Part shown: positions 7,122-13,130 of the stretch, one piece after another
How the letters are laid out: every line of letters starts with the position of its first letter
How positions within the stretch are numbered: position 1 is the stretch's first letter
Assembly (NCBI GenBank): GCA_943330835.2
Contig: CALQJH020000018.1
Coordinates: 1-13,130 of the forward strand
Origin: Candidatus Kuenenia stuttgartensis
Lineage (GTDB): Bacteria > Bacteroidota > Bacteroidia > Chitinophagales > Chitinophagaceae
Direction of reading: 5' to 3'
Length of the DNA stretch: 13,130 nt
Notes under the pieces: generated by a model
Database searches by the model: none
What the model was told of the DNA's origin: nothing
Seen by the model: the letters and a program-made list of their open reading frames with translations, nothing else
Program-made: the position numbers and the translations under genes

Positions 7122-8813
7122 ATGACCAAAAATAGAAGAGACTTTTTAAAGAAAATAGGTTTACTCAGCGGAGCAGGTCTTGTCGCAACGTCTCCTTTGC
7201 ATGCCGCAATGTCAACATCAAAAATAAAGGAGGAAGTTGAAGAAGAAGAGAACAAAAAATTCTTCACGATAAAGATTCTACAAACTACAGATGTGCATTG
7301 CCAGGTTCATCCTCATGATGAATTGTTTTGGGAAAACGAAAAAGCCGTTTTTAGAAAAACAGGAGGCTATGCCTTTTTGAGCAGTTATTTTGAAAAAGAA
7401 AAACGCGATAATCCCCATACTTTTCTGATAGATACTGGCGATATGTTTCAGGGGAGTGAGTTGTCTGTGAAAACAACAGGACAAGCCATGGTTCCTATTT
7501 TGAACGAAATGGGATATGATTTATTTCTGCCCGGCAACTGGGAAGTGATTTATTATAAAAAAGCAATGCAAACTTTATTAGGGGCCTTGCACGCTCCAAA
7601 AGTTTGTGCGAACATGTACCATGATCTTGGTGAGGGAAAAAGAGGAGAATTGATTTTTCAACCTTATCATATCTGGACAGTTAAAGGAATTAAAATAGGA
7701 TTTATCGGCTATACAGATCCGCTAGTTCCCATAAGGCAATCACCAAATTATTCGAAAGGGATTATTTATTCTAAACCTGAAGAGAATATTGCGCATTATA
7801 TTGATACTTTAAAAAACCAAGAGCAGTGTTCCTTTATAATTGTAGTGGCCCATCTCGGTTTGTCACAGCAGCTAAGCCTTGCCGATATGGAAGTATGCAA
7901 AGGCGTTGATTATATTCTTGGAGGAGATACCCATGAAAGAGTTCGTATTCCTATCCAATGCAAGTATGCTAAAGTAGTTGAACCTGGCGCTTTTGGATCT
8001 TTTGTTGGTAAACTGGAACTGACTGTAAAAAATGGCGTCATTGTAAAAGATGAGTATCATTTAGACGAAATCAATACAGCTACATTAACCCCATCAACAA
8101 AAATCACTTCAATCATCCAGCAAAATGAAAATGCCTTCTCCGAGGATATTTATAAAATTGCCGGATACAGTACCATTCCCTTGTACAGATATTTTGTCGT
8201 AGAAAATCCTATTGATACATTGGTTTTAGATTCACTTAAATGGAAGCTCCCTGAAATAGATATTGTACTATCAAATGGTTTCAGATTCTGTCCTCCGAGA
8301 GTTACACCAGATGCCACAGGAAATATTCCCATTACGAATGGTTATATCTATGACATGTTGCCCGTAAATAGTACCGTTAGAACTGCAAATGTTACTGGTA
8401 AGCAATTGACGGAATGGCTGGAGAAAGAATTGAATAATGTATTTGCAGCTACAGCAGCAGAGCGGCTTGGAGGATGGGTGGTGAAGTTTAAAGGAATGAC
8501 TATGGAATTCAATGCATTCGGTGAAAAAGGAAAAAGAGTGAAAAAATTGCTTGTTGCAGGAGTATCTGTTGTATCAGATAAAATGTATAGTATCTGTGCT
8601 TGCGAACGCGATGGAGATCCTGCTGATATGTTATGCAGAATAAAAAATGTGACTAACGCAAAAAATACGGAACACTCTCTTCATTCGATAATGAAAGAGT
8701 ACCTTTTGGCGAACAGTCCGGTATCGCCAGTTCCTCCACTAAGCGCTAAAATACTGGATGCGCCACAATCATTGTTATCGCAGGTTACAGGCGTTGATTA
8801 TATGTTCAGATAA
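7122..8813 (+). CDS. Tat-exported metallophosphatase/5'-nucleotidase-family protein, SoxB-like
   Basis: This 563-residue protein starts with a twin-arginine signal (NRRDFLKK, 4-11, then a hydrophobic stretch ending LHA), so it is exported folded. An acidic linker (37-43) precedes the metallophosphatase domain. Metal-site motifs are QTTDVHCQ (Asp57, His59), DTGDMFQG (Asp107), PGNWEV (Asn139, Trp140), VVAHLG (His244) and GGDTHE (Asp269, His271). A 5'-nucleotidase C-terminal domain follows (about 335-530), with LSNGFRF, GWVVKFKGM and ERDGDP. SoxB is a di-manganese thiosulfohydrolase that releases sulfate from SoxY-bound sulfur. Its signature is GHWEF where nucleotidases have GNHE. Here the Trp is SoxB-like but the Asn is nucleotidase-like, and the first His of the usual GHTH is Asp. 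Translation is probably coupled to the upstream cytochrome (2-bp gap; GGAGG at 7101-7105, rather far from the ATG). The fold is certain; thiosulfohydrolase activity is inferred, and a plain periplasmic nucleotidase is the alternative. Confidence 0.8.
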   Translation: MTKNRRDFLKKIGLLSGAGLVATSPLHAAMSTSKIKEEVEEEENKKFFTIKILQTTDVHCQVHPHDELFWENEKAVFRKTGGYAFLSSYFEKEKRDNPHTFLIDTGDMFQGSELSVKTTGQAMVPILNEMGYDLFLPGNWEVIYYKKAMQTLLGALHAPKVCANMYHDLGEGKRGELIFQPYHIWTVKGIKIGFIGYTDPLVPIRQSPNYSKGIIYSKPEENIAHYIDTLKNQEQCSFIIVVAHLGLSQQLSLADMEVCKGVDYILGGDTHERVRIPIQCKYAKVVEPGAFGSFVGKLELTVKNGVIVKDEYHLDEINTATLTPSTKITSIIQQNENAFSEDIYKIAGYSTIPLYRYFVVENPIDTLVLDSLKWKLPEIDIVLSNGFRFCPPRVTPDATGNIPITNGYIYDMLPVNSTVRTANVTGKQLTEWLEKELNNVFAATAAERLGGWVVKFKGMTMEFNAFGEKGKRVKKLLVAGVSVVSDKMYSICACERDGDPADMLCRIKNVTNAKNTEHSLHSIMKEYLLANSPVSPVPPLSAKILDAPQSLLSQVTGVDYMFR

Positions 8814-8862
8814 ATGTAACTGGTACGCACTATAAAATACTTCGAACCACAGCAAAGCCCAG

Positions 8863-9012
8863 CGATTACAATCTGCTGCCAAACCTGGACAAATTATTAT
8901 CAATGAAACCTGTTATGAAAAAGTAAAACAATCCTTTAATTGTACACATATTGGCGAAGTAAGTCTCAAAAATAAATCAAGCCTAATGAATATTTACGAG
9001 GTTATGAATTGA
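8863..9012 (+). pseudogene. Remnant of a class III adenylate/guanylate cyclase C-terminus
   Basis: An open frame of 49 codons ending in TGA has no start codon of its own at its head. It reads RLQSAAKPGQIIINET and then IGEVSLKNKSSLMNIYEV. This matches the last part of the class III nucleotide cyclase catalytic domain, typically (A/S)RLQSxAxPGQIxxS followed by a G-x-x-x-L-K-G-(K/I)-x-x-P-x-x-x-Y-x-V tail. Immediately upstream the similarity stops. The catalytic metal-binding Asp residues and dimer regions are not found in the 49 bp before it or in the SoxB-like gene. This is therefore a decay or deletion scar, not a functional cyclase. It fills most of the 240-290 bp gap between the SoxB-like and CAP-domain genes. 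The short length limits certainty, but both conserved blocks fall in one frame with family spacing. Confidence 0.68.
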
Positions 9013-9040
9013 TGAATTTTTATTCGCTTTCTATTAACAA

Positions 9041-9048
9041 GAACTTTG
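9041..9048 (+). promoter_or_regulatory. Weak candidate -7 element for the CAP-domain gene
   Basis: GAACTTTG matches seven of eight positions of TAnnTTTG and lies 53 bases before the preferred ATG at 9102. If transcription starts a few bases downstream, the earlier in-frame ATG at 9054 would be almost leaderless, which also favours 9102. No clear -33 element was found. Confidence 0.22.
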
Positions 9049-9101
9049 AGTAATTGCATTTATTTTCACCTGCTCTATTCTTAAAACAAAACAATTTATT
9101 C

Positions 9102-9770
9102 ATGTTAACTATAAAAACGCTTTTCGTTATTTTATTGTTTTCCAGTGTTAGTATTTTTAATACAAACGCATTTAATCCTTCCAGCAAAAAGGTATTATTT
9201 GACACTTCTCAAAATCCGCTTAACAAATTTTCTGCCGAATGGAATAATTCCATTTACATGGATTGCAATACAGCCGCTGATGAAAATTATTTGTCTTTTG
9301 AAGAAAAGAATACAATCTGGATACTCAATATGGCAAGAAGGAATCCTACATTGTTTCTAAGTAGCGTGTTGTTAAATCCTGCTTGTCCTTTTTACAAGGA
9401 GTTAAAAAAACGCAATAGCTATGATTTGTCTTTAATCAAAAAACTTAAAACACTACCATCCAATCCAACACCTTTGATTCCTGATCATAACGCATACGTT
9501 AGTGCTCAATGCCACGCATACAGTTCAGGGCTAAAAGGTTATGTAGGACATAATAGAATCAATTCAAATTGTAAAGCTGATTTCTTTGGGGAATGTTGTC
9601 AATATGGATATAATGACGCACTAAGTATTATCCTTGATTTATTATTAGATTATGGTGTTCCTTCATTGGGGCATCGTGAAATATGCCTGTCTACTGGTTA
9701 TTCCTATATAGGCGTAGCTATCGAAAAGCATACTAGGTATACTTATAATGCAGTGCTTGATTTTAAATGA
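9102..9770 (+). CDS. Secreted CAP-superfamily (SCP/PR1-like) protein, Cys-rich
   Basis: I prefer the start at 9102 because it puts a clean signal peptide at the N-terminus (Lys5, then LFVILLFSSVSIF, ending about TNA). The in-frame ATG at 9054 would add 16 residues in front of it. The mature protein of about 200 residues ends in a CAP domain. It has an SAQCHAYSSG helix (about 134-143), YVGHNR (147-152, His150), GECC (163-166, Glu164), a Leu-rich helix, and SLGHREICL (188-196, His191). The tail SYIGVAIEKHTRYTYNAVLDF is the usual CAP ending. The His/Glu cavity residues of the superfamily are thus present. Seven cysteines (55, 95, 137, 157, 165, 166, 195) suggest disulfides in the periplasm or outside the cell. 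Bacterial CAP proteins have no agreed function. The gene stands alone and converges on the kinase operon with only 28 bp between stop codons and no visible terminator. Confidence 0.8.
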   Translation: MLTIKTLFVILLFSSVSIFNTNAFNPSSKKVLFDTSQNPLNKFSAEWNNSIYMDCNTAADENYLSFEEKNTIWILNMARRNPTLFLSSVLLNPACPFYKELKKRNSYDLSLIKKLKTLPSNPTPLIPDHNAYVSAQCHAYSSGLKGYVGHNRINSNCKADFFGECCQYGYNDALSIILDLLLDYGVPSLGHREICLSTGYSYIGVAIEKHTRYTYNAVLDFK

Positions 9771-9798
9771 TCTTGTAATCTTGTAAATGTTGGCATAT

Positions 9799-11211
9799 TT
9801 ATATTGTAGTCATCGGCAAACTCACTTTCAACTGACATCCATTTCCGGGAGAGGTGATGAGTTCCATTTTGCCTGAAAATAATTCCGTTCTTCTTCTGAT
9901 ATTCGCTAAACCAATACCCATTTTTACTGCGTTGTAATCAAATCCAATACCATCATCACTGATTTGCATGATGCAATTACTATCGTCTATAGAGATGTTT
10001 AGTTTGACATTTTTTGCGTTTGCATATTTACTAATGTTTCTCAATTGCTCTTGAAGTATTCTGAACAAATTCAATTGAATATCACTATTTTTCTGATCCT
10101 TTAATTTTGTAAAATCAATATTTACTTCTATAATATATTTATTTTCCAGATTAAAAGTGCCTAGTAATTCTTTAAAAGTGTCCTCAATTGTAGTGTAATC
10201 AAAAAAAGAGGGCGCAAGTCGATGTGAAATACTTCTTATTTCTTCAAGTGCAAGATTGATAAACTCTTTCGATTTATGGAACCATTGTATGCTTTCATTC
10301 GGGACATTGTCTTTCAGCATCTCCAGACTTAATTGACTGCTGGCTAAAATCTGACAAACATTATCATGAAGCTCCGTTCCTATTTCATAACGTTCATCCT
10401 CTTGTGTTTTTATGATGGCTTTGGTGATTTTATGTTCTAATCTTACTTTCTCTGTTACGTCAATAGCAATGGTAGATTCGCATCCTACATCGTTGATAGT
10501 AATATTGCTGCTGTAAATATCTACTTCCAGTATTTCCCCTGATTTATTTAAATGCTTGTGTCGCCCCTTGTATATATTTTTTTTATCGTCAATTTGCTTA
10601 TGCAAGATGGCGGTATCCGCTGCATATGATTTATCTACAAAAATATCGGTAAGTTTCATCTGAAGAAATTCTTCTTCTGAAAATTTATATTGTAAAATAG
10701 CAGCGTTATTTACTTGTAAAAAATGAAGCGTCTCTAAATTGATAATCCACATTGGTTGCGGACTTAACTGAAAAAGGGTACTGTATCTCTTCTCCGATTC
10801 TTCTAATGCGTGACTGGTTTTTTTACGCTCTATATTATACTTAATACTTTTATACAACGAAGTAGGAGTGATGTCATCTTTCAGGAGATAATCCGTAGCT
10901 TTTAAAGCTAATGATTTTATACTAAATTCAACATCGGCAAATCCAGTCAGGATGATAACAGGAATTTCAGGACAACAGGATACCACATCTTTAATCAAAC
11001 TTTCCCCTCTTTTGTCGGGTAAGGTTAAGTCCAGCAATACTACATCCAACTGAAGATCATTGTTGTTAAGTATAATTATGGCTTCTGCATAGTTTTTAGC
11101 ATGTGATACCTCAATTCTTTCAATCTGTTCTTCTAAATAATCTTTGATTAAAGTAAAATCTCCTAAATTATCCTCTATGATTAATACGCTTAAATTTGCA
11201 ATTGCTTTCAT
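9799..11211 (-). CDS. Hybrid sensor kinase: REC-PAS-HisKA_3-HATPase
   Basis: This 470-residue soluble protein has an N-terminal receiver domain (about 7-125), with acidic pocket Glu13/Asp14, phospho-acceptor Asp61 in VVLLDLTLPD, Thr89 and Lys111. A PAS domain follows at about 140-255. The kinase part is the NarL-partner type (HisKA_3/HPK7). The phospho-accepting His282 lies in GTELHDNVCQIL. The ATP lid follows as an N-box in RILQEQLRNISKYANA (384-399), the G1 box DDGIGFD (419-425) and GIGLANIRRRTE (432-443). There is no membrane segment, so it senses or integrates signals in the cytoplasm. Input from the upstream kinases probably reaches its receiver and modulates its own autokinase activity. 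Its natural output partner would be a LuxR/NarL-type regulator, none of which is present here. It is the last gene of the operon, 92 bp after the stand-alone receiver, with no promoter motif in the gap. Confidence 0.92.
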   Translation of the reverse strand: MKAIANLSVLIIEDNLGDFTLIKDYLEEQIERIEVSHAKNYAEAIIILNNNDLQLDVVLLDLTLPDKRGESLIKDVVSCCPEIPVIILTGFADVEFSIKSLALKATDYLLKDDITPTSLYKSIKYNIERKKTSHALEESEKRYSTLFQLSPQPMWIINLETLHFLQVNNAAILQYKFSEEEFLQMKLTDIFVDKSYAADTAILHKQIDDKKNIYKGRHKHLNKSGEILEVDIYSSNITINDVGCESTIAIDVTEKVRLEHKITKAIIKTQEDERYEIGTELHDNVCQILASSQLSLEMLKDNVPNESIQWFHKSKEFINLALEEIRSISHRLAPSFFDYTTIEDTFKELLGTFNLENKYIIEVNIDFTKLKDQKNSDIQLNLFRILQEQLRNISKYANAKNVKLNISIDDSNCIMQISDDGIGFDYNAVKMGIGLANIRRRTELFSGKMELITSPGNGCQLKVSLPMTTI

Positions 11212-11303
11212 GTTTTAATATCGTTCTTAAAGTTTGGTCACATGGGATAGTCGTAATTATTTTCTTAGTTGTTATAAAGCCAATTCTTACCGCTATTTAT
11301 CAG

Positions 11304-11744
11304 CTACATTTTATGATTGGGCAACTTTGCAATAGTCAACCAGAATTCTTCAATTTTGGCCACTACATGTATAAAACTTCCAATGTCAACGGGTTTCATG
11401 ATAAAGCAATTGGCATAGTTCTTATAGGAATTTAATATGTCTGTCTCAGAAGAAGAAGTGGTCAGCATGATTACAGGAAGTTGCTTTAAGGAATCATGAG
11501 ATTTGATATACTGTAAAACTTCCTGGCCATTTTTCTTGGGAAGATTAATATCTAATAAAACCAAATCCGGCAAATTTTTAGGGTTGCTGTCTAACGTCGA
11601 ATTGAAATAATCTATTGCAGCCATGCCATCTCTTGCTACATCAATCTGAGCAATTAGTTTACTTTCTTCAAAAGCTTCTTTTGTTAGAATAACATCTCCT
11701 TCATTGTCTTCTATCAGTAGTAATTTTATCGACTTCATTGGCAT
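11304..11744 (-). CDS. Stand-alone response-regulator receiver (CheY/Rcp1-type)
   Basis: This 146-residue single receiver domain has no output domain. The acidic pocket is IEDNEGD (11-17), the phospho-acceptor is Asp65 in LVLLDINLPKKNG, the switch Thr is at 95/96, and the conserved Lys117 lies in FIMKPVD. The extended acidic-loop region and the LLLIEDNEGDVxLTxEA start resemble the Rcp1 (phytochrome-partner) type. Such regulators commonly sit beside PAS/GAF kinases and act as phosphate shuttles. The start is ambiguous between Met1 (11744) and Met3 (11738); both give the same domain. It begins 12 bp after the stop of the upstream PAS kinase, so the two are almost certainly a cognate pair. A phosphorelay from that kinase to this receiver, and possibly on to the hybrid kinase downstream, is a reasonable but untested reading. 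Confidence 0.92.
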   Translation of the reverse strand: MPMKSIKLLLIEDNEGDVILTKEAFEESKLIAQIDVARDGMAAIDYFNSTLDSNPKNLPDLVLLDINLPKKNGQEVLQYIKSHDSLKQLPVIMLTTSSSETDILNSYKNYANCFIMKPVDIGSFIHVVAKIEEFWLTIAKLPNHKM

Positions 11745-11756
11745 CTTTTTAAGGAT

Positions 11757-13130
11757 TTATAATATCGGAGGTTGTTTTTTAGGAATAGTGAAATAAAAAG
11801 TACTTCCTTCGTTTTCTTTTGAGGTCACCCAAATATCGCCCCCCATATTTTCTAATATTTTTTTGGTTAAAGCAAGTCCAATTCCTGTCCCATTAAACTC
11901 TTCTCTGTTGTGCAGACGTTGAAAGATAATAAATATTTTGTCAAAAAATTGCTCATTGATCCCAATTCCATTATCAGAGATACTAAATTCCCAGAAATCT
12001 CCTTTTTCGATTGTCTGAATGGTTATGTGTGGCGGCGTTCCCGCTTTGTTGTACTTCAAACTATTGCTAATCAGATTTTGAAATACTTGCCTCATCGGAG
12101 TTTTGTGGGAACTTATCGTAGGTAGATTATGATAAACAATCTCAGCGTGTAATTCCTCAATTTGCTTGCTGTGTAATATTTCAATTTCTTTGATAAGCTC
12201 ATTAATATTAACCTCTTTTTCATTCTCCTCAGCTTTTCCAACTCTTGAATACTCGAGAAGATCTAATATAATTTGGCGCATTCGTTTTGCCCCATCTACT
12301 GCAAAGTAAATGTATTCTTTAGCTTTTTCATCCAGCGCGGGTCCGTATTTTTTTTCCAGTTGAGTGAGAAAACTGGTGACCATTCTCAAAGGCTCTTGTA
12401 AATCATGCGAAGCTACATACGCAAACTGTTCTAATTCGTTGTTGTTTTTTTTTACCGAGTCTAATGCTGCACTTAATTGTATTTCAATTTTTTTTCTGTC
12501 TGTAATGTCTAAGCCATATCCAATAACAAATTTGAGTTTATTCTTTTCGAAATAGGGATAGAAATGTCTCAAAATGTAATTTACAGATCCTTCTTTTGTA
12601 GGGTGTTCATCAATCCATACCACTTTTTCTTTTGTTTCAACCGCTTCTTCAAAAAGGTCCCATCTTCTTCTTGCATTAGTATCATCAATTCCTCTCATTT
12701 TTGTATAATCAAAATCATTTTTGTTTATAATCCATTCTCTGATTTCATCATTTTTAATTCCATGAGGATTGACGAAAAGATAATTATGATTTGGAGCAAA
12801 TACAGCTATATCGGTTGGAATATTATTCAAAATGTCTTCGTTGAATTTTTTTTGACTTGCCATCTCTTGTTCTGCAATTTTCTTTTCAGTAACATCTCTG
12901 ATGGCTCCAACCATTCTTAATGCTTTACCCTCATTGTCCCTAATTATAAACGCATTGTCTGAAACAAATGCATAAGTACCATTCGATTTCAAATACCGGT
13001 ATTCCTGTGTCCAGTGTGTTCTTGCAGAATCAATGGTTTCAATGATACTATTTTGTATTCTTTCCAAATCATCAGGATGTATTTTTTCTTCAAAATTACT
13101 GATATGTTCCTTGCTTGATTTTATTTTATA
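11757..13130 (-). CDS. PAS-PAS-HisKA-HATPase sensor histidine kinase, 5' end beyond window
   Basis: The frame is open to the right edge, so the N-terminus is missing. A TTG at 13065-13067 is not the true start, because 21 upstream codons (including the PAS hallmark HPDDLE) continue the same PAS domain. The visible order is a PAS_3-type domain (13130 to about 12880), with EYRYLKSNGTY and MVGAIRDVTEKK, then a second PAS (about 12860-12490) ending GYGLDITDRKK. A HisKA domain follows with the phospho-accepting His in VASHDLQEPLR (His codon at 12405-12407). The HATPase_c domain has NLISNSLKYN, SDNGIGI, GTGIGLALTKKILENMGG and a C-terminal EGSTFYFTIP. No membrane helix is visible in the part shown. 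The SHDLQEPLR-type H-box is the phytochrome/Rcp1-associated kind, which fits the Rcp1-type receiver gene immediately downstream. The signal sensed is unknown, and more sensor domains probably lie outside. Confidence 0.93.
   Translation of the reverse strand, partial: YKIKSSKEHISNFEEKIHPDDLERIQNSIIETIDSARTHWTQEYRYLKSNGTYAFVSDNAFIIRDNEGKALRMVGAIRDVTEKKIAEQEMASQKKFNEDILNNIPTDIAVFAPNHNYLFVNPHGIKNDEIREWIINKNDFDYTKMRGIDDTNARRRWDLFEEAVETKEKVVWIDEHPTKEGSVNYILRHFYPYFEKNKLKFVIGYGLDITDRKKIEIQLSAALDSVKKNNNELEQFAYVASHDLQEPLRMVTSFLTQLEKKYGPALDEKAKEYIYFAVDGAKRMRQIILDLLEYSRVGKAEENEKEVNINELIKEIEILHSKQIEELHAEIVYHNLPTISSHKTPMRQVFQNLISNSLKYNKAGTPPHITIQTIEKGDFWEFSISDNGIGINEQFFDKIFIIFQRLHNREEFNGTGIGLALTKKILENMGGDIWVTSKENEGSTFYFTIPKKQPPIL

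Noticed and set aside
9054..9101. Earlier in-frame ATG for the CAP-domain gene
   Set aside because: It would place 16 mostly uncharged residues before an otherwise ideal signal peptide beginning at 9102.
12564..12920. Plus-strand open frame of 118 codons opposite the PAS domains
   Set aside because: It is Phe/Ser/Ile-rich antisense of a conserved kinase gene with no features of its own.
13065..13067. TTG as the start codon of the PAS kinase
   Set aside because: The frame is open to the window edge and the upstream codons complete the same PAS domain (HPDDLE), so this is an internal Leu.
1..13130. CRISPR arrays, tRNA/rRNA genes, transposases, integrases, toxin-antitoxin or retron-like elements
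   Set aside because: I looked for regular spaced repeats, cloverleaf-like segments and recombinase motifs on both strands and saw none.

Overview
The window looks like chromosomal DNA from a member of the Bacteroidota. The base composition is AT-rich, ribosome binding regions are A-rich rather than classical Shine-Dalgarno, and two gene starts are preceded by exact matches to the Bacteroidota -7 promoter element TAnnTTTG. The families present also fit: an S46 dipeptidyl-peptidase, a bacterial GH3 protein, and PAS-rich kinases with an Rcp1-type regulator. A Chitinophagaceae-like source is my guess; it cannot be proven from this sequence.

Left part (1-2960, minus strand): a compact three-gene operon read leftwards. 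It encodes a GH3-family adenylate-forming protein, then a LysE-type exporter, then the monofunctional peptidoglycan glycosyltransferase MtgA. A 380-bp divergent intergenic region (2927-3306) separates it from a large secreted S46 peptidase on the plus strand (3307-5466). That gene ends in a strong GNRA-loop terminator (5488-5518). The peptidase has Gly at the position that separates DPP7-type from DPP11-type enzymes, so DPP7-like specificity is predicted.

Middle part (5517-9012): two decayed gene fragments flank an intact two-gene unit. On the left is a frameshifted, C-terminally truncated PrsW-family membrane protease on the minus strand. On the right is a 49-codon tail of a class III adenylate/guanylate cyclase. 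Between them, separated by 2 bp, lie a membrane-anchored diheme cytochrome c resembling the thiosulfate dehydrogenase TsdA and a Tat-exported metallophosphatase/5'-nucleotidase-family protein resembling SoxB. Together they suggest periplasmic oxidation of thiosulfate or another reduced sulfur compound. This minimal pairing, without soxXA, soxYZ or soxCD in view, is the most interesting part of the window. The SoxB-like protein also has an active site intermediate between ordinary 5'-nucleotidases and SoxB.

Right part (9102-13130): a small secreted Cys-rich CAP-domain protein on the plus strand converges on a minus-strand signalling operon. That operon encodes a PAS-PAS-HisKA-HATPase kinase running off the right edge, a stand-alone CheY/Rcp1-type receiver, and a REC-PAS-HisKA_3-HATPase hybrid with its receiver at the N-terminus. 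None of the three parts shown has a DNA-binding output domain, so the final target lies elsewhere. No tRNA, rRNA, CRISPR array, transposase or attachment site was seen.
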